Assembly: GCF_038002225.1 (NCBI RefSeq)
Contig: NZ_JBBOCA010000001.1
Location: 2,294,001-2,358,000 of the forward strand
Length of the DNA stretch: 64,000 nucleotides
Direction: 5' to 3'
DNA from: Paenibacillus sp. FSL R7-0204
GTDB lineage: Bacteria > Bacillota > Bacilli > Paenibacillales > Paenibacillaceae
Shown: positions 24,590-34,119 of the stretch, one piece after another
Numbering within the stretch: the first letter of the stretch is position 1
How the letters are laid out: each line of letters starts with the position of its first letter
Made by a program: the position numbers and the translations under genes
Notes under the pieces: generated by a model
Database searches by the model: none
Told to the model about the DNA's origin: nothing
What the model saw: only the letters and a program-made list of their open reading frames with translations

Positions 24590-25768
24590 GTGAAAATTCA
24601 AACGGCCGGGACCCCCAAGGTCATGCGCAATCTGAATGAATTTCTGATTCTGGACCGGATTATCGGCGGCGGACCGCAATCCAGAGCGGATCTTAGCCGG
24701 TATACCGGCTTAAGCAAGCCTACGGTATCCTCGGCCATTGCTCATCTTATAGAACGCGGACTGGTTAGAGAGACCGGCAGAGCGGAGAACACTCAGGGCC
24801 GCAAAGCGACTCTAGTGGAATTCAACCCGAAATGCTTCTATACGCTGGGGGCAGAGGTGGGGGGAAGCAGCCTGCGGATAGCGCTAGCGGATATGAGCGG
24901 AGACATCTGCTATTACAAGCAGCTGTCTATGCCTGAGAGCGGGCTGACAGAGGCGGTGTGTCAAGACTTTCTGGTGCAGGGCATAGAGGGACTGCTTGCA
25001 GATTCCGGGATCTCCCGGGAGAAGCTGCGGGCCGCGGCCTTCGGGATTCCAGGCGTAGTGGACCCGGCAGATGGCAGCGTATCTGACCTGGTTGCCCCGC
25101 TGCGCGGGTGTGAAGGGGTGCTCGCAAGGACTAATCTGGCCCAGCTGTTCCCCGTGCCAGTCGTGACGGAGAATGATGTCAATCTTGCGGCTCTGGCGGA
25201 GTATACCTCTTCGGGGATGGAGGCAAGCGGCTCTCTGCTGTACTTCTCCATCGGCGCAGGAACCGGGGGTGGCCTCATTATCCACGGGGAGATCTACCGG
25301 GGGCTTGGCGGCGGTGCAGGCGAGCTGGCCAATCTGATGCTGAGCGCGGGCAGGCTGGAGGATGTACTGTCTACAGACGGATTAAGGCAACTGGCTAACC
25401 GGATGGCAAAAGAACACACAGGTGCAGGTGATACAGCGTATCTGCTGTCCATGCCTGGAGAACTAGCGGAGCGGATTTGGGATGAAATGCACAGAGGTGA
25501 GCCTCTTGCACTGGCTATTATCGAGGCCTATTGCAATCTGCTTGCAGAGGCGGTAGGCAGTATTTGTACAGTGATGGCTCCAACGACTGTGGTTCTTGGA
25601 GGTGAACTGGGCAGCCATGGGGAGATCCTGCTGGAGAGGCTGGAATCCCGGCTGGGCGGACTTCACCGGAAGCCCCGGCTGGCTGCGTCCAGCCACGGGG
25701 ACAAGGATGTGGTGCTTGGAGCGGTGCAGACCGCGGTCCAATTGGCTTTTCGTGAGATGCGGGCATGA
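24590..25768 (+). CDS. ROK-family repressor (XylR/NagC type)
   Basis: The 392-residue protein has an N-terminal winged helix (about 10-70: SRADLSRYTGLSKPTVSSAI, HLIERGLVRETG). A ROK sugar-binding domain follows (about 80-385: GAEVGGSSLRIALADMSGD, FGIPGVVDPADG, FSIGAGTGGGLIIHGE, APTTVVLGGELG). The Cys-rich zinc motif of ROK kinases is absent, fitting a regulator and not an enzyme. GTG start with ACGGAG upstream. It heads an operon with a ROK kinase, MFS permease and AraC-type regulator, and an operator dyad sits in its own promoter. Confidence 0.88.
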   Translation: MKIQTAGTPKVMRNLNEFLILDRIIGGGPQSRADLSRYTGLSKPTVSSAIAHLIERGLVRETGRAENTQGRKATLVEFNPKCFYTLGAEVGGSSLRIALADMSGDICYYKQLSMPESGLTEAVCQDFLVQGIEGLLADSGISREKLRAAAFGIPGVVDPADGSVSDLVAPLRGCEGVLARTNLAQLFPVPVVTENDVNLAALAEYTSSGMEASGSLLYFSIGAGTGGGLIIHGEIYRGLGGGAGELANLMLSAGRLEDVLSTDGLRQLANRMAKEHTGAGDTAYLLSMPGELAERIWDEMHRGEPLALAIIEAYCNLLAEAVGSICTVMAPTTVVLGGELGSHGEILLERLESRLGGLHRKPRLAASSHGDKDVVLGAVQTAVQLAFREMRA

Positions 25769-25811
25769 GAAGTATAAGCTTATATTAAATAGAATGACGG
25801 GGGAATCCTAG

Positions 25812-26795
25812 ATGAATATGTTAACTGCCGGAATTGATGTGGGCGGAACCAAAACACTGCTATGCCTGACGGATGAAGAAGGAACGGTGCTTGAACAGTA
25901 CAAGGTGGAAACGCAGCTGAGCCGGGAGCCTGAGGTGTTCTTCCGCTGGTTATTCACCGAACTGGAGCAGCTCTGTAAGCGTAACGGCACTACGCTCGCT
26001 TCTCTGAAGGGAGTGGGCATCGGGTTCCCGGGAGTCATGAATGAGCGCACCGGCACACTGACCAGCGCACCGGCGCTCAATTGGCCTGCAACCCTGGATA
26101 TCCGTCCGGTTATTGCAGCTTATTATCCTGGACTGGTGGTGCTGGACAATGATGTGAATATGGCCGCTATGGGCGAGTATGCAGCGGGATCTGCTGCGGG
26201 GTCTGAGCATTTCATTATGATCACGGTCGGCACGGGAGTGGGCAGTGCCTTGTTCCTGAACGGCCAGCTCTACCGGGGAGCCAGCTTCGCTGCGGGTGAG
26301 ATCGGCTATCTCATCGTTGAGCCGGGAGCGGTTCATGCTGCTGCCGATCCGGAGTACAGTGAGTTCGGCCCGTTTGAGATGGAGGTATCCGGCACGGGAA
26401 TCGGGGCGAAGGCGGCTGCCCGGCTGCACGGGAATAACAGCAGTTCATTGATCCGGGAGCTGGCGCAGGGCGATACAGTCCGGGCGGAGCATGTATTTGC
26501 AGCGGCGCAGCAGCAGGATGAGACAGCACTGGCGCTGCTGGATCATGCGTATGAACAGATGGCGGCGGCGGTCAAGAATATTGCGATTACGCTGGATCTG
26601 GAGCTGGTGATTCTGGGCGGCGGTGTCGTGGAGAAGAACTCTGGCTATGTGCAGGAGATTGCGGCGCGGGTCAGCCGGTATACACCTGAGCAATCTTTAT
26701 TGATCCGGCAGGCGGTGCTTGGCAATCAGGCGGGAGCGATAGGTGCTGCGGCGGCGGCCCGAAGCAGGCTGAACGCAGGAACCGGGCAGAATTGA
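25812..26795 (+). CDS. ROK-family sugar kinase (glucokinase-like)
   Basis: The 327-residue protein has the ATP loop AGIDVGGTKTLLCLTD, the catalytic Asp in LDNDVNMAAMGEY and the phosphate-2 motif MITVGTGVGSALFLNG. It also has AAGEIGYLIVEP in place of the GE-GH region and LVILGGGVVEK near the end. It phosphorylates a hexose using ATP in the cytoplasm; glucose, fructose or N-acetylmannosamine are all possible. The usual CXCGXXGC zinc motif is missing and the region instead reads EVSGTGIGAKAAA, as in many glucokinase-like ROK proteins of Paenibacillus. It is 43 bases after the ROK repressor and 4 bases before the permease gene. Confidence 0.87.
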   Translation: MNMLTAGIDVGGTKTLLCLTDEEGTVLEQYKVETQLSREPEVFFRWLFTELEQLCKRNGTTLASLKGVGIGFPGVMNERTGTLTSAPALNWPATLDIRPVIAAYYPGLVVLDNDVNMAAMGEYAAGSAAGSEHFIMITVGTGVGSALFLNGQLYRGASFAAGEIGYLIVEPGAVHAAADPEYSEFGPFEMEVSGTGIGAKAAARLHGNNSSSLIRELAQGDTVRAEHVFAAAQQQDETALALLDHAYEQMAAAVKNIAITLDLELVILGGGVVEKNSGYVQEIAARVSRYTPEQSLLIRQAVLGNQAGAIGAAAAARSRLNAGTGQN

Positions 26796-26799
26796 GGGT

Positions 26800-28011
26800 A
26801 TGAAAATGAGACGCGGAACAAGTATAATGAGATTCTCTGTAGGCAGCAAGGAGAGCGAGGTTCTGCTGAAGATGCGGGGGCTGTACCTGTTCACAGGTCT
26901 GGCCGGGGGCAGCTTTAACCCGTATGTCACCTCCCTTCTGGTTCATCAGGGCATGACGAGCCAGCGGATTGGAGTGATGATGGCATTCGGCACCTTGCTG
27001 GCGATTCTGTTTCAGCCGTTATGGGGAATTCTGGTGGACCGCTATCAACGAACAAGACTGGTACTGATGCTTACCCTGATTGTTCCCGGCACCATAGTCT
27101 ATCTTTACAATGTAAAATGGCTTGTCGTCATTGTGCTGGTATACAGCTTGTATACGATTTTCCAGAGTACCCAGACGCCGATTGCCGACGCTTATGCAGT
27201 GAATGCAGCTTCAGCCGCAGGCACCTCGTTCGGCACCATCCGGCTGTTCGGCAGTATCGGTACGGCGCTGGGTGGGTACTTCGGCGGGTTGTATCTGAAC
27301 TGGATGGGAGTTACAGAGCTGTGGATTCCCTTCCTGCTCTTCAACCTGCTTGCCCTTCTGCTCGTGATTACCATCCCGGTGAATGTGGAGCGGCGGGCGC
27401 AGCATGTAACCTTCACCAGCGGAATCAGGCAGCTGCTGGGCAACCGGGTCTTTCTGCTGTTTCTCGCCGGTTGTTTTCTGGTGAACCAGACGCTTACGGC
27501 CTTCAACTCCTTCTTTGTCCTGACCTTCCAGATGGCGGGCGGGAGCTTTGCGTGGTCAGGCATCGCCCTGATGATTGCTTCCATTACCAGTGTTCCGGCA
27601 ATGCTCGTGGCCGCAAGAGTTCTGAAAAAGTACGGCTATGAGAAGACATTGATGCTGGCCTCCGTTGTCTACATGCTCCGCTGGGCGATCCAATGGCTCA
27701 TTCCTGTTCCCGGTGTTATGATAGGTGTCCAGACGCTGCACGGCATGTCGTTTGGTTTCTTTTACATTGCAGCTGTGGAATATGTGGCCTCTATTACGGG
27801 TAAAGAGCTGCAAGCCACAGGGCAAAGCCTGTTCAATATGGTATTTGTGGGTCTTGGCGGCATTGCCGGGAATCTGCTGAACGGGTATCTGCTGGAGACC
27901 GGCGGCCCGGGACTGATGTATTTCTCCTGTACGGTGAGCGCTGCGTTAGGTGCATTGCTGCTGTACAAGGTAAGCTCAATTTCACGTAAGAAGCAGCAGC
28001 AGCCTGAATAA
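26800..28011 (+). CDS. MFS sugar transporter (LacY/nucleoside-symporter-like)
   Basis: The 403-residue membrane protein has twelve predicted spans. The loop 2-3 motif PLWGILVDRYQRTRLVL is the major facilitator signature, and a central cytoplasmic loop (PVNVERRAQHVTFTSGIRQL) divides two six-helix halves. The pattern resembles the MFS_1-like/LacY subgroup. Its place between a ROK kinase and an AraC regulator suggests proton-driven uptake of the sugar the kinase phosphorylates. ATG codons at 26800 and 26806 both follow GAGGG; the second has the better spacing. Confidence 0.87.
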   Translation: MKMRRGTSIMRFSVGSKESEVLLKMRGLYLFTGLAGGSFNPYVTSLLVHQGMTSQRIGVMMAFGTLLAILFQPLWGILVDRYQRTRLVLMLTLIVPGTIVYLYNVKWLVVIVLVYSLYTIFQSTQTPIADAYAVNAASAAGTSFGTIRLFGSIGTALGGYFGGLYLNWMGVTELWIPFLLFNLLALLLVITIPVNVERRAQHVTFTSGIRQLLGNRVFLLFLAGCFLVNQTLTAFNSFFVLTFQMAGGSFAWSGIALMIASITSVPAMLVAARVLKKYGYEKTLMLASVVYMLRWAIQWLIPVPGVMIGVQTLHGMSFGFFYIAAVEYVASITGKELQATGQSLFNMVFVGLGGIAGNLLNGYLLETGGPGLMYFSCTVSAALGALLLYKVSSISRKKQQQPE

Positions 28012-28029
28012 GAAGAAGGGGGAAGCTCT

Positions 28030-30279
28030 ATGAAGCGCAGTTGGTATACTCGGATGCTATTCTCATACTTCCCTGTCTTCCTGCTTGTAGTCACTGTTCT
28101 AATCTTCCTGGCCTTCATGGTCATTACGGAGCTGTCCCGCAGCGAGACGGAGAAGGCTAACTACATATCCACCAGCTATGTGGCGGATACGGTGGAGCGG
28201 ACCTTGAATGATATAGAGCTGGGGGTGCTGCAGGAGATCGGAGATAACTATTCCTATAATGACTTTCTGGATGCGCCCTCCGGCACGGACTCACCGGCAG
28301 GCAGCTCGTATGAAATTGTGCAGAGTATGAACCGTCTATCCGAACGCTTTAGCCTGATTGATTCAATCTACGTCTACCGTAACAAGGACAAGCTGATGCT
28401 GGGCCAGAGCGGATACGTGAATCCGGGGCAGGGCCAGGGGCTGGAAGCAGAATATTTGCAGCAGCTCTCTGCGAATAAGCAGCAGCAGGGGTGGAGCGCT
28501 GTACGGATGGTTCAGCCCAGGAACTCTAAGGACTTGCGGCCGGTGATCAGCCTGGCCAGCAGGCTGCCGATTCCATGGGGCTCCGACGGCTATATTGTTA
28601 TTAATGTCAGTGTGTATCGCATACAGCGTCTGGTGGATAGCTTGACAAGTGGAGAACTGTCCTTTCTGCGGATCAAGGATGTCTCGGGGGCACCGATCTA
28701 TGATTCTGCTCCAGCCGCAGACGGCGGGAATAACAGAACGCTCTCGAAGGTCGAGGCGAAGGATCTGGGCTGGACCTTCGAGAGCGGGCTGCGGGCCGGG
28801 CGCTTATTCGACTGGATCTCGGTGATCTCTTACGTCTGGTTCATTCTCGGGCTGCTGACGATTGCGCTGGGCGTAGTGTATATCATCTACATCACCCGGA
28901 GGAATTACCGGCCCATCCATCAGCTGATGGTGCGGATTCAAGGACTCCAGCCAGCGGCCCAGCATGCCACGCCTGCCGTGGCTTCCGATGAGCTGGCCCT
29001 GATGCATAACGCCCTGGACCGGCTGGTGCAGATCACTACCGACTATGAGCGGGAACGCTATGAGAATCTGGTCATTCAGCGCCGGGAGCTGTTTCAGGAT
29101 TTCCTCAGCGGGCAGCGGCTGGAGAATGCGGGAGAGCGGCTGGAGACGCTGGACCCCTTCGAGGGCACCAGGGAGTTCGAAGCCTTCGTTGTATTCGCAG
29201 CTGAGCTGAACCGGGAGAAGGACTGGCATGCGCTGCCTGCTCAGGATCAGAACCTGCTGAAATTCGCCTTAACCAATGTACTGGGGGACCTGATGGCAGA
29301 TAAGCAGCTTCAGGCCTGGGCCGAATGGATCAGCGGGGAGCGGCTGGGGATGATTATTGGCCTCCGGTTCCAGCCGGTGAAGGATGATAGCGATACGATG
29401 CTGGAGCTGGCAAGAGACTGCCACCGCTGGATTATGGATAATCTGCGGGTATCCTTGACCTTCGGAGTGGGTACGGTCGTCCGGGACTGGCGGGAGATCA
29501 AGAATTCTTATGCGGCAGCGGCTGAGGTGCTGAGTCACAGGCTGGCTCTGGGAACAGATATTGCAGCAGTCCAAATGAATCAGCAGGACGATTCCGGACT
29601 GCAGAGCTATAAATACTTCGGGAGCTTCACCCAGCTTGTCCGTGAATTCCGCCTCTCAGGCGAGAACTGGCGAATCCGGCTGGACGAAATCTTCGATTCC
29701 TTCCGCAAGGACCACCTGAAGGACGAAGAGATCTATATGCTGCTGGAAGTGCTGCTCCAGGCGCTGGAGCAGGAGCTTAAGGGCATAGCGGAGACGCTGG
29801 ACCGTCAGCTTGCGGCAGCATGGACCGGCGGTCTGCGGGAACGCATCCGGGGAAGCACCGATCTTGAGGAGATCCGGGAGCTGCTGACCGGCTGGTTGAA
29901 TGAAACCTACCATGTCTATGTGTCGGTCAACGAGCTGAAGAGCCACCGGGTGATGATTACCGAGGTTAAGCATTATATTGAAGAGCATTATGCCAATCCT
30001 GATCTCTCCTTGAATCATCTGAGCGAACGGTTCCAGATCTCTGCGAAATACGCCAGCTACCTGTTCAAGGAAGAATTCAATATGAAATTCGTGGACTTTC
30101 TCGCAGAGCTGCGGCTGATGAAGGCCAAGGAACTGCTGGATACGACTTCAGAGAGCATACAGGATATTGCCCTGCAGATTGGATATGCTAATTCCATTAC
30201 CTTCGGACGGGTCTTCAAACGTATTACGGGCATGACCCCGGGGGATTACCGCAAATTGAAGCTCCATAAAGATGAATAA
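28030..30279 (+). CDS. Membrane-spanning AraC-type regulator with extracellular sensor
   Basis: A 749-residue protein. First membrane span about 12-35, extracellular Cache-like sensor (about 36-255), second span about 262-288 (WFILGLLTIALGVVYIIYI), a cytoplasmic linker (about 290-630) and a C-terminal AraC double helix-turn-helix (about 643-745: LSERFQISAKYASYLFKEEF, DIALQIGYANSITFGRVFKR). This one-component form combines the sensor of a YesM kinase with the DNA-binding part of YesN and is typical of Paenibacillus sugar loci. It is the last gene of its operon and lies just upstream of the 30.6 kb transport operon, its probable target. Confidence 0.87.
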   Translation: MKRSWYTRMLFSYFPVFLLVVTVLIFLAFMVITELSRSETEKANYISTSYVADTVERTLNDIELGVLQEIGDNYSYNDFLDAPSGTDSPAGSSYEIVQSMNRLSERFSLIDSIYVYRNKDKLMLGQSGYVNPGQGQGLEAEYLQQLSANKQQQGWSAVRMVQPRNSKDLRPVISLASRLPIPWGSDGYIVINVSVYRIQRLVDSLTSGELSFLRIKDVSGAPIYDSAPAADGGNNRTLSKVEAKDLGWTFESGLRAGRLFDWISVISYVWFILGLLTIALGVVYIIYITRRNYRPIHQLMVRIQGLQPAAQHATPAVASDELALMHNALDRLVQITTDYERERYENLVIQRRELFQDFLSGQRLENAGERLETLDPFEGTREFEAFVVFAAELNREKDWHALPAQDQNLLKFALTNVLGDLMADKQLQAWAEWISGERLGMIIGLRFQPVKDDSDTMLELARDCHRWIMDNLRVSLTFGVGTVVRDWREIKNSYAAAAEVLSHRLALGTDIAAVQMNQQDDSGLQSYKYFGSFTQLVREFRLSGENWRIRLDEIFDSFRKDHLKDEEIYMLLEVLLQALEQELKGIAETLDRQLAAAWTGGLRERIRGSTDLEEIRELLTGWLNETYHVYVSVNELKSHRVMITEVKHYIEEHYANPDLSLNHLSERFQISAKYASYLFKEEFNMKFVDFLAELRLMKAKELLDTTSESIQDIALQIGYANSITFGRVFKRITGMTPGDYRKLKLHKDE

Positions 30280-30284
30280 GCACT

Positions 30285-30327
30285 GCGTAAATCCGGCTTC
30301 AGCTGATTCCGGGTTTGCGCTTTTTTT
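30285..30327 (+). terminator. Rho-independent terminator
   Basis: Stem GCGTAAATCCGG / CCGGGTTTGCGC with two imperfect pairs, then seven T residues. The following 287 bases to the next gene are AT-rich and hold no gene. A TTTCATTGG / TTTTTTCATGA direct-repeat-like stretch near 30471-30489 could bind an AraC-type activator. Confidence 0.88.
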
Positions 30328-30626
30328 GATTATTGGGAGAGGTTGGGGCAATGGGTGATAAATACATAACATAATAAGTTATATATGAGTTAGGTATTTG
30401 GATTTATGCATGCAATTTTCGTGAAGGATTCCTACGATAATTGTATATTCGAAATGAAAAATGCTGCAATTTCATTGGTTTTTTCATGAAAATTCAACAA
30501 GAAACATGTATATTGTCGAATTCCGCAAATGATGTAATAATTCATCACATGGTCAAGCCGTAAGCACCATACAGAGACAACAGGCTGATTGAAATCAGAA
30601 ATCGAAAGGGATAGGTGATAGGAAAT

Positions 30627-32219
30627 ATGACAAATGATAACGGTAAAAGAAAGTTGGCTCTCGGTCTCTCAGCGGTTCTTATGTCATCTATGGTATTGTC
30701 TGCATGCTCGTCTAAAGATACCAGTGAAGCAAGCGGCAACGGTGCAGCACAAGCCGGCAGCTTGAAGATCGAAATTTTTGACCGTGGCAATGCGCCGGCC
30801 GGTGTTACGGCATCCGATAATTTCCTCACTAATTATGTTAAAGAGAATTTCGGCAAGGGGAGCAATATCGATGTGGAATTTGTCCCTATCCCCCGCTCAG
30901 AGGAAGTAACCAAGCTTAATGTCCTGATGGCCAGCGGAACCGATGTTCCTGATATCGTCTTCACCTATGACTCCGGGACCTTCAACAAATATGCCGAGCA
31001 AGGCGGGCTGACAGATCTGACTCCGCTGCTGAAGGAACACGGACAGAACCTGACCAAGTTCCTTGGCGAGGATACTCTGCGCTACGGTCAATACGATGGC
31101 GTCCAGTATAGCATTCCCGCCAAACGTTCTACGGTAGGTAAATATGCTTCCTTCATCCGTCAGGACTGGCTGGATAAGCTGGGGCTTCCCGTTCCGGCTA
31201 CTTCAGAGGAGTTGTACAATACACTAACTGCCTTCAAGACCAAAGATCCGGGTGAAACCGGCGGTAAGGTAATTCCGCTGGGCATGACGATTGCTGCGGC
31301 GCAGTATGATTCGCTGGTCTGGTCCTTCATTAAGCCGGTCAGTGAGCAGGAACGCTTCGAGCTTACACAGAACCTGAGCTCCCGTGACTACCCTATTCTG
31401 CTGCCTGGATTCAAGGATGCTATTCAATATATGAACAAGCTGTATAATGAAGGGCTGATCAGCAAGGATTTTGCCCTGGACGAGAATAAAGAAACCCTTA
31501 CACAGAATATCGGGAACGGGCTTGTGGGCGCATTCAGCGATGATAACGATGCGATCTTCTACCCTGACGGTTCTTATGATGTTATGACGAAGAATAACCC
31601 GAAGGCTGTACTGAGCGCCATTGATCCGTTCACGAACAGCGAGGGGAAGACGGCTAAGCCGGTATCTGCTCCGAACGGGATGTATATTATGATTCCGAAG
31701 TCCAGCAAGCATGCGGTGGAAGCTATGAAGTATCTGGACTGGATGTCTGCGGATGGTCACCTGCAATATATCCAGAACGGGATTGAAGGCGAGCATTACA
31801 CGCTGGAAGACGGCGTGCCGGTCTCCATTCCGGATATGTCTGTCGAATCCTCCAACAAGCTGTCAGGCGGCGGGGATATCGGGATTATCGCGAACGGACG
31901 GATTTTTGAGAGCCAGGAAAAGAATAATGAAGCCTTCGTGAAGAGCTTCCGCACCAAGTATCAGGACATCATCGCGAAATCACTGACGATTTCCACCACT
32001 AACCCGATTGAGCCGGTGTTCACCAGCCGTCCGATTGAGGCAGAGAGCAAATACGGCACCACACTTAGCGATAAAATCAAGCAGTTGATGGTGAAATCTA
32101 CAATGGTCTCCCCTGGCGAATTCGAAGTCACCTATGAGAGTATGCTGAAGGACTACATGTCGAGCGGCGGACAGGCCATTCTGGATGAACGCAAGGCTGC
32201 CTACAGCGAGCAGAAATAA
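30627..32219 (+). CDS. Sugar-binding lipoprotein of an ABC importer
   Basis: The 530-residue precursor has a type II signal peptide ending in the lipobox LSAC (Cys about 27) and a Ser/Gly/Ala tether. A large LipO-type binding fold follows (LNVLMASGTDVPDIVFTYDS, IRQDWLDKLGLPVPATSEEL, YLDWMSADGHLQYIQNGIEG). It is anchored outside the membrane and hands substrate to the two permeases that follow. The start is uncertain: ATG at 30627 has AGGA upstream, while an in-frame GTG at 30615 follows AAAGGG. The five-gene operon ends with a GH95 enzyme, so a fucose-bearing or related oligosaccharide is the likely cargo. Confidence 0.9.
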   Translation: MTNDNGKRKLALGLSAVLMSSMVLSACSSKDTSEASGNGAAQAGSLKIEIFDRGNAPAGVTASDNFLTNYVKENFGKGSNIDVEFVPIPRSEEVTKLNVLMASGTDVPDIVFTYDSGTFNKYAEQGGLTDLTPLLKEHGQNLTKFLGEDTLRYGQYDGVQYSIPAKRSTVGKYASFIRQDWLDKLGLPVPATSEELYNTLTAFKTKDPGETGGKVIPLGMTIAAAQYDSLVWSFIKPVSEQERFELTQNLSSRDYPILLPGFKDAIQYMNKLYNEGLISKDFALDENKETLTQNIGNGLVGAFSDDNDAIFYPDGSYDVMTKNNPKAVLSAIDPFTNSEGKTAKPVSAPNGMYIMIPKSSKHAVEAMKYLDWMSADGHLQYIQNGIEGEHYTLEDGVPVSIPDMSVESSNKLSGGGDIGIIANGRIFESQEKNNEAFVKSFRTKYQDIIAKSLTISTTNPIEPVFTSRPIEAESKYGTTLSDKIKQLMVKSTMVSPGEFEVTYESMLKDYMSSGGQAILDERKAAYSEQK

Positions 32220-32316
32220 TTGAATTCGAGGTTCGTGAGGGAGGGGGAGCGGCAGGGCTGCCGGTCTTGGCTGCTTCCCCTTACAGCCTCATGGGCACAG
32301 TGGAGGAGGAATCGTT

Positions 32317-33219
32317 GTGGGATACACCCGTTATTTCCGCAGAAATTGGCAGATGTACGCATTGCTGGTCTTACCTATCCTGTTCTTTATTATTTTCAAA
32401 TACGGTCCAATGTATGGTGTGCAGATTGCGTTCAAGGACTTCAACTTTTTCAAAGGCATCGGTGGCAGTGAATGGATTGGTCTTGACGGATTCCGCGAGG
32501 TATTTGCGAATCAGGACTTTTATATAACCTTACGCAACACGTTGATGCTGAACTTTCTGGATCTGATCGTTTCTTTTCCCGCCCCCTTAATTATTGCAAT
32601 CATGCTGTTTGAGCTGAAGGTGGTCTGGTTCAAGAAGCTGTCTCAGACGATTCTGTATATTCCGCATTTTATTTCCTGGGTAATCATCGGCGGGATTGTG
32701 TACCAGCTCTTCGGGCAGCAGTCCGGGATGATTAACAACCTGTTAACGAGCCTGGGACTGAATGCCATTCCTTTTCTCTCTGACAAAAATTATTGGCTGA
32801 TCACTTACCTGCTGACCGGTGTCTGGCAGAGCGCAGGCTGGGGGACGATTCTCTATCTGGCGGCACTCGCGGGCATCAATAAAGAGCTGTTCGAAGCGGC
32901 GGAGGTCGATGGGGCCGGAAGAATCAAGCGCATTCTGCATATTACGATTCCGGGGATCAAGCCGACGATTGTTACGCTGCTGATTATTAATCTGGGCAAT
33001 ATGATCTCGATTGGCTTCGAGCGGCCGTTCGTAATCGGTAACCTTGCGGTTATGGAATACTCGGATGTGCTGAGTACCTTTGTCTACCGGATCGGTCTGG
33101 AATCGGGGCAGTATACGCTGGCTACGGTGGTTGGATTGTTCCAGGCGGTGGTCGGACTTCTATTCCTGCTGGCAGCGAACTATATTTCCAAGAAGCTTAC
33201 AGACGAGAGCATCCTATAA
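32317..33219 (+). CDS. Sugar ABC transporter permease, LplB type
   Basis: A 300-residue six-span permease starting from GTG with GGAGGAGGA seven bases ahead. The coupling loop EAAEVDGAGRIKRILHITIP matches the EAA consensus exactly. The 97-base gap after the binding-protein gene contains no convincing terminator, so one transcript is likely. It partners with the YtcP-type permease 27 bases downstream. The ATPase must be supplied from elsewhere. Confidence 0.92.
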   Translation: MGYTRYFRRNWQMYALLVLPILFFIIFKYGPMYGVQIAFKDFNFFKGIGGSEWIGLDGFREVFANQDFYITLRNTLMLNFLDLIVSFPAPLIIAIMLFELKVVWFKKLSQTILYIPHFISWVIIGGIVYQLFGQQSGMINNLLTSLGLNAIPFLSDKNYWLITYLLTGVWQSAGWGTILYLAALAGINKELFEAAEVDGAGRIKRILHITIPGIKPTIVTLLIINLGNMISIGFERPFVIGNLAVMEYSDVLSTFVYRIGLESGQYTLATVVGLFQAVVGLLFLLAANYISKKLTDESIL

Positions 33220-33246
33220 TCAACCTGTGGATCGGGAGTGTACATT

Positions 33247-34119
33247 ATGAATGAAAGAGCAGCTAACAAGGCGTTTGATACATGGATTGTGATCTGCTTA
33301 ACCTTATCGGTGCTGGCATGTCTGATTCCGTTCGTGCATATTCTCGCGGTATCCTTCAGCGGAACGGTCCCGATTGCTTCGGGCAAAGTTACTTTATTCC
33401 CTATGGACTTCAATATTGAGGCGTATAAAAAAGTGTTCGGTGATGCCGCGATGATCCGCTCGCTGGCCTTCACGATATTCCTGACGGTGCTGTTCACAGC
33501 GCTGTGCATGATGATGACGGTTGCGGCGGGCTACGCCCTGTCGAAGAAGGATCTGAAGGGCCGTAAAATCTTCATGTTCATCATTGTCGTCACCATGTTC
33601 TTCAGCGGCGGTATTATTCCAGAGTATATTTTGACACGGGAGCTGCATTTGCTGAATACGATCTGGGCGCTGGTGCTGCCCGGTCTGATCAGCCCCTTCT
33701 ATATGATTATCCTGATTTCTTTTCTGGCCGGGATTCCGGACGCGCTCAAGGAGTCCGCTGAGATCGACGGCAGCAGCCAGTTCGGGACGCTAATCCGTAT
33801 CATTCTGCCGTTATCCATGCCGGTACTTGCTACCCTAAGCTTGTTCTATGCCGTCGGCAGATGGAACGGATTCCAGGATACGCTGATGTATATCACGAAG
33901 CCGGAGCTGTATCCGCTCCAGCTTAAGCTCTATCATATGATCCAGAACAGCCAGGTAACCGATATGATGAGAATGGAGGGGAATGCGATCAGTACGGTTG
34001 TGCCGGAGAGTCTGAAGGCGGCTACTGTAGTGTTCGCCACAGTGCCTATTCTGCTTGTCTATCCATGGCTGCAAAGATACTTCGTCTCGGGTGTGATGAC
34101 CGGGGCGGTGAAAGGGTGA
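33247..34119 (+). CDS. Sugar ABC transporter permease, YtcP type
   Basis: The 290-residue six-span protein has the coupling loop ESAEIDGSSQFGTLIRIILP and the typical end YFVSGVMTGAVKG. The ATG at 33247 is preferred over the in-frame GTG at 33238 because GGGAG precedes it by about 8 bases. Its stop codon overlaps the next gene's likely GTG start (GTGA), so the permease and the following enzyme are translationally coupled. Confidence 0.92.
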   Translation: MNERAANKAFDTWIVICLTLSVLACLIPFVHILAVSFSGTVPIASGKVTLFPMDFNIEAYKKVFGDAAMIRSLAFTIFLTVLFTALCMMMTVAAGYALSKKDLKGRKIFMFIIVVTMFFSGGIIPEYILTRELHLLNTIWALVLPGLISPFYMIILISFLAGIPDALKESAEIDGSSQFGTLIRIILPLSMPVLATLSLFYAVGRWNGFQDTLMYITKPELYPLQLKLYHMIQNSQVTDMMRMEGNAISTVVPESLKAATVVFATVPILLVYPWLQRYFVSGVMTGAVKG